Shown: piece after piece, positions 17,412-25,820 of the stretch
Layout: every line of letters begins with the position of its first letter
Numbering within the stretch: the stretch's first letter is position 1
From: Pseudomonas viridiflava
GTDB taxonomy: Bacteria; Pseudomonadota; Gammaproteobacteria; Pseudomonadales; Pseudomonadaceae
Length of the DNA: 64,000 nt
Direction: 5' to 3'
Assembly (NCBI RefSeq): GCF_900580865.1
Contig: NZ_UTBZ01000012.1
Span: 90,074 to 154,073, forward strand
Made by a program: the position numbers and the translations under genes
The notes under the pieces: model-generated
What the model saw: only the letters and a program-made list of their open reading frames with translations
Database searches by the model: none
What the model was told of the DNA's origin: nothing

Positions 17412-18197
17412 TTACTGCGGCACTGCCAGCCAATCACCAATGACCTTTTGGTAGTGGCCGGTAACTTTGCTCAAGTGCAACCACTGATCGACATACAGTT
17501 TCCAGCTGATGTCATCACGCGGCAGCAAGTAAGCCTTCTCGCCGTACTGCATGTACTGGTGCGGGTTCACCGCGCACAAGCCCGGTTTGAGTTTCTGCTG
17601 ATACAGCGCTTCAGAGGCGTCGGTGATCATCACGTCGGCCTGGTTGTCGAGCAGTTGCTGGAAGATCGTCACGTTGTCGTGCAGGGCCAGTTGTGCCTTG
17701 GGCAGGAAGGCATGGACGAAGGCTTCGTTGGTGCCGCCGGCGGGTTCGACCAGGCGCACGCCAGGCTGGTTGATCTGTTCGACCGTTTGGTACTTGCTGA
17801 CATCGGCGCAGCGCACCAGCGGGATCTTGCCGTCGGTGTCGAGGGTGTTGCTGAAGTAGGCTTTTTTCTGCCTTTCGAGGGTCACCGAAATGCCGCCCAT
17901 GCCGATGTCGCATTTACCGGCCTGCATGTCCGGCATCAGGGTTTTCCAGGTGGTTTGTACCCATTGCACTTTGACGCCGAGGCTGCCGGCCAGCGACCGC
18001 GCCATGGCGATGTCGATGCCTTCGAAGTCGCCGTCGGCGCGTTTGAAGGTGTAGGGCTTGTAGTCGCCGGTGGTGCATACGCGCAACTGGCCTTGTTGCT
18101 GGATGCTGTCGAGATGCGAAGGGCTTTGCCCGGCATGGGCGCCGGCGGCGAGGGATAGCAGGCCAAAGAGTAGCAGTGTGTTTTTTGGAGTTGGCAT
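17412..18197 (-). CDS. pheC: PheC-like periplasmic cyclohexadienyl dehydratase / solute-binding protein
   Basis: The 261-residue protein has a signal peptide (MPTPKNTLLLFGLLSLAAGAHA) and the fold of family 3 periplasmic solute-binding proteins. It follows P. aeruginosa PheC closely: LRVCTTGDYKPYTF, GDFEGIDIAMARSLAGSLG, DIGMGGISVTLERQKKAYFS, GGTNEAF, DNVTIFQQLLDNQADVMITDA, and EKAYLLPRD...YVDQWLH. PheC converts prephenate or arogenate to phenylpyruvate or phenylalanine in the periplasm. A plain amino-acid-binding role is the alternative, but no ABC permease genes are nearby, which favours the enzyme. It lies between two acyltransferase genes with no evident link to them. Confidence 0.75.
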   Translation of the reverse strand: MPTPKNTLLLFGLLSLAAGAHAGQSPSHLDSIQQQGQLRVCTTGDYKPYTFKRADGDFEGIDIAMARSLAGSLGVKVQWVQTTWKTLMPDMQAGKCDIGMGGISVTLERQKKAYFSNTLDTDGKIPLVRCADVSKYQTVEQINQPGVRLVEPAGGTNEAFVHAFLPKAQLALHDNVTIFQQLLDNQADVMITDASEALYQQKLKPGLCAVNPHQYMQYGEKAYLLPRDDISWKLYVDQWLHLSKVTGHYQKVIGDWLAVPQ

Positions 18198-18245
18198 GGT
18201 AATGGCGCTTGTGAAAGGGGACGCGGCTCAGGGTAGCGCGTCTTG

Positions 18246-18268
18246 CAGCCCGCGCAAACGGCGGGCTG
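18246..18268. terminator. Hairpin between acyltransferase and pheC-like genes
   Basis: CAGCCCGC and GCGGGCTG form an 8-pair GC-rich stem 20 bases past the stop of the acyltransferase at 18287-19336. No clear T run follows on the reverse strand, so termination may need Rho or the stem may only protect the mRNA end. Confidence 0.4.
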
Positions 18269-18286
18269 TGTCACGAGCAATGAAGG

Positions 18287-19336
18287 TCACGCGGCCGGAG
18301 CAGGTCGTAAATTGCTCTTGCGTTCGATGGCGATTCGAAGTTTACCCATCGATGGCTTTTCGATCAGCACGTAGGATAGATAAGAAAACAGCACGCAAAT
18401 CGCGACAAGAATCGTACCGCTGACCATTCCGTATTGTGACCAACCGGGGATATTGCGATTGAAGAACGGATAGTAGTACTCCACCACATAAATGATCTGA
18501 TAGTGCCAGATGTATATGCTGTAGGAGATAACACCGAGAAATACCATCGGCGACATAAGCCAGTAAACAAGCTTGTTGCACTCCCGCCCCTTGGTCAGGC
18601 AGATGCAGGTCATGGCGAATGCGGTGCCCGCGATGCGGCCGGCGTAGGCATGAAGGCTATCACCCAGGCACGCGTACAGTGCCAATGCAACTGCAATCAA
18701 ACAAATAGCTACTTTTTCTTTATCGCTCGCATCCGCAATGAAGATACCCAGTGCGAAGGCATAAAAGATCTGGGAGAACTTCAGGTACTCGATCCAGCCG
18801 TTCATCAGGCACACGGCGTACAGCGCCAATGAAGCAAGAAGAATAATGATCTTGTTGCGAATCCCCGCCAGAAGCATGACTGGAGCCAGTATGTAGAACG
18901 TAGCCTCGTGCGTGAGTGTCCACAGTACAGGGTTGATGTCGCGGGAGACGGACGGGTAGAAATCCTGTGAAAAAATCAGGTGTCTGAATATGATCCAGCT
19001 GTCATAGGTTGGCGTCCATCGGCTACCGATATAGCTGATGGCAGCAACTACAACGAACAAGTTGACCAGATACAAAGGCACCAGTCGCGTAACTCGATGG
19101 ATGGCAAACAGGCGAACTCCGCCAGGTGAACCGATTAAGCGTGTCCCCGACTGCCAGATCAAATACCCGCTCAGACAGAAAAATACATAAACACCGAAGT
19201 CACCCAAAAAGCTTTTATTGGCTGAAAACCAGGCATTGGTGGCAAGGCTGGAGGTATCGGAATGCGAGAAAAAAACCGCCGCCGCAGCCATGCCTCGAAG
19301 AGCATCGATCGCTTTCGAATGTAGATTATATTTCAT
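18287..19336 (-). CDS. Acyltransferase-3 family membrane protein
   Basis: The 349-residue protein is an integral membrane O-acyltransferase without a C-terminal SGNH domain. It begins KAIDALRGMAAAAVFFSHSD, with the catalytic-region His in FSH, and continues GDFGVYVFFCLSGYLIW, HRVTRLVPLYL and NPVLWTLTHEATFYILAPVML, typical of the family, followed by further hydrophobic helices. It probably transfers acetyl or another acyl group to a sugar of an envelope polysaccharide. It is on the same strand as the next upstream acyltransferase (19491-21437), but the terminator at 19461-19490 lies between them, so it likely has its own promoter. Confidence 0.8.
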   Translation of the reverse strand: MKYNLHSKAIDALRGMAAAAVFFSHSDTSSLATNAWFSANKSFLGDFGVYVFFCLSGYLIWQSGTRLIGSPGGVRLFAIHRVTRLVPLYLVNLFVVVAAISYIGSRWTPTYDSWIIFRHLIFSQDFYPSVSRDINPVLWTLTHEATFYILAPVMLLAGIRNKIIILLASLALYAVCLMNGWIEYLKFSQIFYAFALGIFIADASDKEKVAICLIAVALALYACLGDSLHAYAGRIAGTAFAMTCICLTKGRECNKLVYWLMSPMVFLGVISYSIYIWHYQIIYVVEYYYPFFNRNIPGWSQYGMVSGTILVAICVLFSYLSYVLIEKPSMGKLRIAIERKSNLRPAPAA

Positions 19337-19460
19337 GACCTAATGCTACGAAATTTGATAGGGGCCGGATGATGCCACAATCCCCATATCCAATCTATCC
19401 ACGTTTTCCGGGTCGAGCTTTCGTCGGTGATTGGGGAGAATGGCAAGGTGGCCTGAAAGA

Positions 19461-19490
19461 AAAAGGGCACCTGTACGGTGCCCGTTTTTA
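19461..19490 (-). terminator. Intrinsic terminator of the second large acyltransferase
   Basis: On the reverse strand GGGCACC and GGTGCCC form a stem with a short loop, followed by CTTTTTCTTTC. It directly follows the stop of the gene at 19491-21437. Confidence 0.85.
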
Positions 19491-21437
19491 TCATTTTGAT
19501 GCAGTTGTACTCTTCGCGGCAGCCAGCTCCAGGGCCGCCTGATCAAGTAGTTTTGCCACGCTCGGGCCGTACAGAATGGCGCCTTCTCTAGACAGATGCG
19601 TTGCGTTGAAAAACGCCGGCTTGTTGTTTGCGTCAGCCACCAGGCAGCTATCGTCAGTTGGGCATGTTGCCCGCATCATGTCGATGTACTTGACGTTCTT
19701 CAGCTGCATCAAAGGCTGATTGATTCTTTCTGTTTCCGGACTTTTATAGTTGATGGCGTAGTGGCTCAGACCTGCGGCCCGGCCAAGGCTGTTGGCAATG
19801 AAAGTACTGTCCTTGAGCAAGTCTTTGCGGCCAAACACGTAAACATCGGCGCGTGTTTGCGCGACAATTTTCTTGATGGCTTCCAGGTAGTAAGGCTCGG
19901 CGAAATCCCGCCAGTAGAAAACGATGAACACCTTGTCGGCGCTGTTCATCAGATCCGGATTGTTGATTCTTTTCAGGCTTTTCTCACAACGCTCGACGTA
20001 AACGGGTTGCTGGATAGTGATTGGATTGACCCGAGTCATGAAGTCTTTTTCTTTGTCAGGGTCGATGCCGATGGTTCCGCAGGCGCTGTCAATCAGGCGA
20101 GAAACGATATCGAACCGATTCGCGTAACCCTGTTCTTTGAGAATATTCAGCAGATCACCTGCTTGCGAATCGCCGATGACCAGCAACTTCTCTTTCTTTG
20201 ATGCTGGATCGAAATTTTCCTTCTGATTCAGCTCTTTGATGTAATCAAACACATAGATCGACGCTGCGCGTTCATCGATTTTGCCCATCTCTCTGATTTC
20301 AGCAGGAATCCTCCAGCTCCATCCATCCTGAGCCCAACTGCTGGCTGCGGGAACGATGACCATGACGGACGCGAGGGTAGTGAACAGTGAGAACTCGGCA
20401 CCGCTCAGTCGAGAGTCACGCTGATGTCGGAACGGTTTCTCGATCAGATAATACAATGCCAGAGCGAGGACTACGGTCGCGCAGAGCAGGGCGATCGTTA
20501 GCAACTTGCTGATGTTGTCGAGGTAGATATAGCTGGCGAAGACGAATAAAGGCCAGTGCACCAGATAAAGCGAATAACTGATTTCGCCGGTTTTGACTGC
20601 CAGACCGGACGAAAAAGGCTTGGCAAAAAGTGCGTGTTGTCCACCCAGAATCATCAACGCAGCGCCCGCCGTCGGGACCAATGCGGCGAGGCCCGGGAAC
20701 AGTGTGGTCGTGCTGCTGAAAGAGAAGATTGCATAAGTGATCAAGATGAGGCCGATCAGGTAGGCAGCGTTCTCGACAACTTTGCTGATTCTGTAGCGTT
20801 CCAGGAATACGACGAGACCACCGAAAAGGAACTCATGTATCCGGAACGGCGTGAGAAAGAAGGCGCCGGAAGCATCTTTCTTCAAATAGAAGAAGGCTGC
20901 CGTTGCACCGATGACAACGATTGCAAGTACCGGGAGAAAGGGTTTTCGCGTGAACCGGGTGATAGCCAGCAGCACAATTGGCCAAATAATGTAGAACTGT
21001 ATTTCAACACCCAGCGACCAGGTGTGGAGCAGGGGTTTGACCGAAGAGGCCGCGTCGAAATAACCGCTTTCCAGCCAGAAATAGATGTTGGAAATGCCGG
21101 TCAGTGCGTAAACCGTCGACCCCGACATCTGCTTGAAGTCAGTGGGAGAAAAGAGAATGAACGCCGCTAGGTAAGCCCCTGCAATTGTCACCAGCAGTGC
21201 TGGAATCAGGCGTCTGACCCGTCGCAGGTAAAAGTCGGCAAAGTCAAAACGGCTATGATCACGGCGCTCGACAATGACTTTGGTTATCAGATAACCGCTG
21301 ATCACAAAGAAGATGTCGACCCCGACAAAACCGCCAGTAATGAAGGCAACTTTGAAATGATAAAGAATCACCGCGATTACTGCGATGGCTCTCAGACCAT
21401 CGATGTCGGGTCTGTAGCCGGCCTTCTTGCTCTGCAT
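19491..21437 (-). CDS. OafA-type acyltransferase with SGNH C-terminal domain
   Basis: The 648-residue protein resembles the gene product at 15255-17228: GYRPDIDGLRAIAVIAVILYHF, GGFVGVDIFFVISGYLI, RRVRRLIPALLV and LLHTWSLGVEIQFYIIWP in the membrane half, then a periplasmic SGNH domain with KKEKLLVIGDSQAGDLLN (intact GDS block I) and FFNATHLSREGAILYG (late His block). It is predicted to O-acetylate lipopolysaccharide or another surface glycan. The start at 21437 has GGAG five bases upstream; an in-frame extension to 21515 is not family-like. The two large paralogues in one neighbourhood suggest alternative positions or sugars are modified. Confidence 0.85.
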   Translation of the reverse strand: MQSKKAGYRPDIDGLRAIAVIAVILYHFKVAFITGGFVGVDIFFVISGYLITKVIVERRDHSRFDFADFYLRRVRRLIPALLVTIAGAYLAAFILFSPTDFKQMSGSTVYALTGISNIYFWLESGYFDAASSVKPLLHTWSLGVEIQFYIIWPIVLLAITRFTRKPFLPVLAIVVIGATAAFFYLKKDASGAFFLTPFRIHEFLFGGLVVFLERYRISKVVENAAYLIGLILITYAIFSFSSTTTLFPGLAALVPTAGAALMILGGQHALFAKPFSSGLAVKTGEISYSLYLVHWPLFVFASYIYLDNISKLLTIALLCATVVLALALYYLIEKPFRHQRDSRLSGAEFSLFTTLASVMVIVPAASSWAQDGWSWRIPAEIREMGKIDERAASIYVFDYIKELNQKENFDPASKKEKLLVIGDSQAGDLLNILKEQGYANRFDIVSRLIDSACGTIGIDPDKEKDFMTRVNPITIQQPVYVERCEKSLKRINNPDLMNSADKVFIVFYWRDFAEPYYLEAIKKIVAQTRADVYVFGRKDLLKDSTFIANSLGRAAGLSHYAINYKSPETERINQPLMQLKNVKYIDMMRATCPTDDSCLVADANNKPAFFNATHLSREGAILYGPSVAKLLDQAALELAAAKSTTASK

Positions 21438-21602
21438 TGCTGCTCCATGATCGGGCTGTTTGAAAAGACGCGGCAGTATAGTGGCCAGTAGACCGGCACA
21501 GCTAGACTCATTCATCCGGGTCAGTTAACAAGCCTGTTGCCGGCGCGTCAAAAATCTGGAATCTGCGTGCGCCAGCTTAATTGAATGTCGGCAGCGTCCG
21601 AC

Positions 21603-22073
21603 TCAAAGCCCCAGTCCCTCCTGCACGACCTGCAGCAGGTTATTTTCGGTCAACGCGATGGCATCCTGCTCCTGCCCGGTTTCGACGGTTTGCAGCCACC
21701 AGTGGCTTTCGTGGTGTTCATCGACGGTGCGCAGCAGATAGGTGTTTCTGTCCGGCAGAGTGATTTGCACGCGCCCACAGCCATCCTCGGTAAACCGCGC
21801 AATGGGATCAAATGTCAGGGTTTGATTGTTGGCCTCGATCACCAGTTGGTCGATGGCGTAATCATGGGGTTCACCATCGGGTGACGTTTCGCAAACGTGG
21901 GTCGGATTGCGCCGAATCTTCAGGCCGACTTCGGTGACCGGTTGCAGCCACGCTTCAATGCGGTGGTACAAGTCGTACACCTGCGCCGGCCAGCAATCGA
22001 TCTCCAGCGCGGTATCCGCGTGGGTGTGCCGGGTTTGCTTGAGTTTGGCGGCGAGTTCGTCTGCTTTACTCAT
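21603..22073 (-). CDS. Conserved hypothetical protein
   Basis: I do not recognise this 156-residue protein. It starts MSKADELAAKLKQTR and has a mixed alpha/beta pattern rich in charged residues, with no signal peptide or membrane segment, so it is probably cytoplasmic. AGGGA precedes the ATG at 22073; an upstream in-frame start at 22187 gives a low-quality extension. It diverges from the RNase T2 gene, with a 165-base gap, and is separated from the acyltransferase on the same strand by 165 bases. Its normal base composition suggests a resident Pseudomonas gene. Confidence 0.6.
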   Translation of the reverse strand: MSKADELAAKLKQTRHTHADTALEIDCWPAQVYDLYHRIEAWLQPVTEVGLKIRRNPTHVCETSPDGEPHDYAIDQLVIEANNQTLTFDPIARFTEDGCGRVQITLPDRNTYLLRTVDEHHESHWWLQTVETGQEQDAIALTENNLLQVVQEGLGL

Positions 22074-22238
22074 TTCGGATCCCTTGGTTTGATGTCTGCC
22101 TGTTAATCGTAGACCTTTCAACGGCGTACGGTGTTGCCTTGCGTCATGCGCTTGCAACACAAGCGTGGCGAAATCAGCGCTGGCCAAGTCGGGTCAGGAT
22201 CGAAAACCACGGACGCAGGCGTCCCAAGGAGCGGGTAG

Positions 22239-22904
22239 ATGAAAAAGCTGTTTACAATTTTGGCAGTGATTGCGCTGACGGCCGGTAGCATCGGTTTGAG
22301 TTCGGCGCGCCAAGCGCAGTCGAGCAAGGCCCAGGCGGAATCGGTGGCGGGGGTGTTCGATTACTACCTGCTGGCGTTGTCCTGGTCGCCGACCTTTTGC
22401 CTTACGCATAAAGATGATGTGCAGTGTTCCGGCAAGGGCTATGGCTTCGTGCTTCACGGTTTGTGGCCGCAATACGCCAAGGGTGGCTGGCCGGAATCCT
22501 GCCCGCCGCTGACGACGCTGAATGCGGCGCAAACCAGCAAAGGACTGACACTGTTCCCGACCAAAAAACTGCTCGACCACGAATGGTCCAAGCACGGCAC
22601 CTGCAGCGGCCTCGGCGCGATGGGTTATCTGGATGAAGCGGACAAAGCCGTTGGCGCGGTGAAAATCCCGCAGGAACTGCAACCGTTCAGCTCCTCGTAT
22701 TACTTCGAGGCGCAGGAAATTGCCGATCTGTTCCGCAAGGCCAACCCGGGCATTCCAGCCGATGGCATCGCGGTCATTTGCAGCGGCCCGGAACTGTCGG
22801 AAGTGCGCGTGTGCATGGGCAAGGATCTGCAGTTCGGTGCGTGTGGCAAAGGCGTGAAAACCCAGTGCCGCGCGGGGGATATCCGGGTGCCGCCGTCGCG
22901 CTAA
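22239..22904 (+). CDS. Ribonuclease T2 family (RNase I-like)
   Basis: The 221-residue protein has a signal peptide (KKLFTILAVIALTAGSIGLSSA) and would act in the periplasm, cutting RNA without strong sequence specificity through a 2',3'-cyclic phosphate. Both catalytic segments are intact: GFVLHGLWPQ with His73, and DHEWSKHGTCSG with His114, Glu115, Lys118 and His119. Six or more Cys suggest the usual disulfides. A terminator follows at 22926-22954, so it is a single-gene unit. Confidence 0.92.
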   Translation: MKKLFTILAVIALTAGSIGLSSARQAQSSKAQAESVAGVFDYYLLALSWSPTFCLTHKDDVQCSGKGYGFVLHGLWPQYAKGGWPESCPPLTTLNAAQTSKGLTLFPTKKLLDHEWSKHGTCSGLGAMGYLDEADKAVGAVKIPQELQPFSSSYYFEAQEIADLFRKANPGIPADGIAVICSGPELSEVRVCMGKDLQFGACGKGVKTQCRAGDIRVPPSR

Positions 22905-22925
22905 CCTGAGCGGTTTCCACGTATC

Positions 22926-22954
22926 AAAAAGGCGCCCGATCGGGCGCCTTTTTT
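22926..22954. terminator. Intrinsic terminator after the RNase T2 gene
   Basis: AAAAAGGCGCCCG and CGGGCGCCTTTTTT form a perfect stem ending in a T run, directly after the ribonuclease gene. Confidence 0.9.
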
Positions 22955-23039
22955 GGTCTGAAGGTTTGAAGTACCTGGCGAACTCCCGCATGCTTGCACC
23001 CCCCAAAAGGATGACCCGCAACATTGCAAGGAGCTGTTC

Positions 23040-23599
23040 ATGAGCGGAAAACCCGCCGCCCGCGTCACCGATCCAACCGCCTGCCCATTGCCGGGACATG
23101 GCACCAATCCCATTGTCAGTGGCTCCCCGAATGTGAATTTCGACGGCTTGGCGGCTGCGCGGATGACTGACAAATCCGCCTGCGGTAGCCCGATTATCGG
23201 TGCTGTCCCGTCTATATCGTCGGCCATAGCCTCGGCGGCTGGAATGGCGCGCACCTGTCCAAAATAATGTCGGATTGGGGTTACAGGATTCAGATGCTGA
23301 TCACCCTGGATCCTGTGGGTGAAGGGGCTTTGGTTTGGCTGGGCTCAGACATTTATCGCGAACGTCCCACGCCAGTTTCGGTTGATTGGATCAATATCAA
23401 GGCAACACCTTCCAAGAGAGATCCATCAGACGGGGTCGCGGACTTCGGGGAAAAATGGATTATCTCCTGCGGACCGTCAATTAACGTAAATGTCGACACG
23501 AATCACGCTAACGCACTGGGATTGCTAAACGCCCCAATCGCTGATGGTAAATCTGCAAGTGACTTGCTGTTTGATTCAATCATGAAGGAGTTTTCGTGA
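23040..23599 (+). pseudogene. Decayed PAAR-lipase type VI effector
   Basis: The first frame (23040-23267) encodes a PAAR domain: MSGKPAARVTDPTACP, GHGTNPIVSGSPNVNFDGLAAARMTDKSACGSPIIGA. PAAR proteins cap the VgrG spike of type VI secretion. After ACGSPIIGA the frame turns into low-complexity Ser/Ala and stops. In another frame, from about 23199, the same DNA reads CPVYIVGHSLGGWNGAHLSKIMSDWGY and continues without a stop to 23599 as LITLDPVGEG... and DTNHANALG. GHSLGG is a lipase nucleophile elbow, and the Asp and His could complete the triad. So a PAAR-linked alpha/beta-hydrolase effector has lost its middle and frame. Read as two genes, a short PAAR protein and a 110-residue protein starting at 23267 would be called. 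Confidence 0.7.
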
Positions 23600-24117
23600 T
23601 GTTTAGGTTTTTCCTTTGTGTAGTTCTGGCTGTCTGTTCGGGATGTGCAAAGGACCATTCACAGCCTCCGGCAAATTTGAGTTATGTGTCTGTAGACAGG
23701 TCGAGTCCCCTTCTATATGTCATCAAATATCAATCCGATGTGGATGTTTTGAACCTGTTTGGCCGAGGCGAAAGGCAAGGGATGGTTTCGGGGACATTGA
23801 GGTGCGCGTTAGCGGATGACCACGATTTTTCGGTTGGTAAAGCTATTCAGTATTCTGCGGTGGGGCTGGTAGATTCTGATATACGCGAAAACGGCAACTC
23901 CAAATTCTCCTTTTCGACCAGTACATTTATCACTGAAACCTCCAGCGACCGAAGTACGGAGAGAGATCTGTCAGCGTCAGAACTGAACCAACTCCTCTCC
24001 AACAAACAACAAATCCCCTGCAAAGTCGTCGTCACCGCCTACGGCTACAAACCCTACTACTCAAACACCATGAACATCCCCGTCGCGGACCTGCTGCGGG
24101 AAATCAACAAACCTTGA
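23599..24117 (+). CDS. Lipoprotein, candidate immunity partner of the PAAR-lipase
   Basis: The 172-residue protein has a lipoprotein signal (FRFFLCVVLAVCSGC, with Cys as the acylation site) and would be anchored in a membrane facing the periplasm. Its start overlaps the preceding stop (TGATG), so it is translationally coupled to the lipase remnant. Periplasmic lipoproteins directly downstream of type VI lipase effectors are commonly their immunity proteins, so this is a good inference, but no family is recognised. Composition is more AT-rich than neighbouring genes, as is common for effector-immunity modules. It seems intact although its effector is broken. Confidence 0.6.
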   Translation: MFRFFLCVVLAVCSGCAKDHSQPPANLSYVSVDRSSPLLYVIKYQSDVDVLNLFGRGERQGMVSGTLRCALADDHDFSVGKAIQYSAVGLVDSDIRENGNSKFSFSTSTFITETSSDRSTERDLSASELNQLLSNKQQIPCKVVVTAYGYKPYYSNTMNIPVADLLREINKP

Positions 24118-24136
24118 TAGCAGAGGCGGGTGGATT

Positions 24137-24994
24137 TCAGGCGAATCCCCCCGCATCCACCCCCAACTCCCCACGCAAAAACTCCACCAACCCACGCTGT
24201 AACCCACTCAAAACCCCATCACGACTGACCAACGCCAGTTCCGTCGGCGCCAGTTCCGGCAAATCCGTACACACCTGATGCTCCGGCAACACCGCCGACA
24301 CCGGCAGCACCGACACTCCCAACCCTGAGGCCACCGCTGCTTGAATCCCGGTCAGGCTATGGCTGCCGAACGCCACCCGCCAAGGGCGCTGGGCAACATC
24401 GAGCAAACGAATGGCGCGCTGCCGATACAGGCAGCCCTGCGGAAACAACGCCAACGGCAACACGCCGCTCGACGAATCAAACTCCGCACCTTTGACCCAC
24501 ACCAGTCGTTCCGGCCAGGTCGCCCACGCCGGGCCGCTGTCGGGTTCGCGTTTGATCAGGGCGATGTCGATGTCGCCGGCATCCAGACGCTGGCGCAGAT
24601 CGAGGCTCATGCCGCTGAGGGTTTCCAGCCGTGCTTGCGGATGGCTGCGGGTGAAGCCGGCGAGAATCAGCGCCATGCGCCGCGCGTCGAAGTCTTCCGG
24701 CATGCCGATACGGAGGATTTCCAGATCGAGGTCGCTGGCCAGCGCTTCGGTGGCTTCGGCGGACAGGGCCAGTAAACGGCGGGCGTAGTGGATCAGCAGT
24801 TCGCCGTGTTCGGTGACGGCGACCTTCAGCCCGGTTCGGTCGCGCAGCAGCAGGGCGTGGCCGACCACTTCTTCGAGTTTGCGCACCTGCTGGCTGACCG
24901 TCGACTGGGTGCGGTGTACGCGCTCGGCGGCGCGGGTGAAGCTGCCTTCGTCGACCACGCAGACAAAGGTTTTCAGCAATTCCAGGTCCAGCAT
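24137..24994 (-). CDS. LysR-family transcriptional regulator
   Basis: The 285-residue protein begins with the LysR helix-turn-helix (LDLELLKTFVCVVDEGSFTRAAERVHRTQSTVSQQVRKLEEVVG) and has a ligand-binding periplasmic-protein-like domain (LRIGMPEDFDARRM..., GVSVLPVSAVLPE). It is divergent from the HAD/aldolase gene pair, with a 109-base gap that holds an inverted repeat, and so probably regulates that pair in response to its substrate. Confidence 0.88.
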   Translation of the reverse strand: MLDLELLKTFVCVVDEGSFTRAAERVHRTQSTVSQQVRKLEEVVGHALLLRDRTGLKVAVTEHGELLIHYARRLLALSAEATEALASDLDLEILRIGMPEDFDARRMALILAGFTRSHPQARLETLSGMSLDLRQRLDAGDIDIALIKREPDSGPAWATWPERLVWVKGAEFDSSSGVLPLALFPQGCLYRQRAIRLLDVAQRPWRVAFGSHSLTGIQAAVASGLGVSVLPVSAVLPEHQVCTDLPELAPTELALVSRDGVLSGLQRGLVEFLRGELGVDAGGFA

Positions 24995-25006
24995 GGCGGT
25001 GCTCTC

Positions 25007-25057
25007 GATAGTGGGTTTTCAACTGATAATCGGCTATTTATTTAATTTCACACTATC
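25007..25057. promoter_or_regulatory. Inverted repeat in the LysR-HAD intergenic region
   Basis: GATAGTG (25007-25013) and CACTATC (25051-25057) are perfect inverse complements 37 bases apart, between the divergent LysR and HAD genes. The AT-rich stretch between them is suitable for promoters. Two-site binding by a LysR tetramer is plausible. Confidence 0.4.
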
Positions 25058-25103
25058 ACCGAGCGCTCATAAGCTGAAGTCCTCACGACGGAGGATTCGA
25101 CCA

Positions 25104-25808
25104 ATGACACTCATCCACACACCGCGCCCGCAATGGCTGACTTTCGATTGCTACGGCACTTTGATCCAATGGGACGAAGGCCTCAAAGCCGTCGTTGGGG
25201 AAATCCTCAGCGAGAAGGGCGAGCATCAGGTCGACGTCGGGCACCTGATCGAAGTCTATGATCGCCATGAACATCGCCTCGAACAAACCCCGCCGCACCG
25301 TTCGTTCCGCGAGCTAAGCACCCTCGGCCTGCAATTGGCCCTGGAAGAATTGGGCTTGCCCAGCCTGCCCGAAGACAGCCAGCGTCTGGCTGCCGCGATC
25401 CCGAAGATGCCGCCGTTCCCCGAGGTGATCGAGACCCTGCGTGAATTGAAAACCATGGGTTTCAAACTGTGCATCGTCTCCAACACCGACGACCAGATCA
25501 TTGCCGGCAACGTCGCGCAACTCGGCGGCTATATCGATCGGGTGATCACCGCGCAACAGGGCGGCGCCTACAAACCGGCGCCGCGCCTGTTCGACTACGC
25601 TCATGAGCAGTTGGGCGTCAGCCGCGCAGAAGTGGTGCACATCTGTGCCAGCCCGATGCTCGACCACACGGCCGCGCGGGACATGGGCTTTCGCTGTGTG
25701 TGGATCGATCGCGGCACCGGTCGCCAGTTACTGCCGGGCTATCGCCCCGACGCGATCGTCAACCGCCTCGATCAAGTGTTGCCGCTGTTCAAATCCCTCG
25801 GTTGGTAA
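25104..25808 (+). CDS. Haloacid dehalogenase type II-like hydrolase
   Basis: This 234-residue HAD-superfamily protein has the nucleophile Asp15 in FDCYGTLIQWDEGL, motif II in CIVSNTDDQII, the Lys of motif III in GGAYKPAPRLFDYAHEQLG, and the acidic ICASPMLDHTAARDMGF segment in the place of motif IV. This order and length match L-2-haloacid dehalogenase (type II) proteins, though many relatives are phosphatases. A GGAGG box lies nine bases before the ATG at 25104. It is followed after 12 bases by a class II aldolase gene, so the two form an operon under the divergent LysR gene. Confidence 0.8.
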   Translation: MTLIHTPRPQWLTFDCYGTLIQWDEGLKAVVGEILSEKGEHQVDVGHLIEVYDRHEHRLEQTPPHRSFRELSTLGLQLALEELGLPSLPEDSQRLAAAIPKMPPFPEVIETLRELKTMGFKLCIVSNTDDQIIAGNVAQLGGYIDRVITAQQGGAYKPAPRLFDYAHEQLGVSRAEVVHICASPMLDHTAARDMGFRCVWIDRGTGRQLLPGYRPDAIVNRLDQVLPLFKSLGW

Positions 25809-25820
25809 CGGAGAATCGTC

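Noticed and set aside
17412..18197. Ordinary amino-acid ABC transporter binding protein.
   Set aside because: Similarity to PheC along the whole length and absence of ABC permease or ATPase genes nearby make the dehydratase more likely, though not certain.
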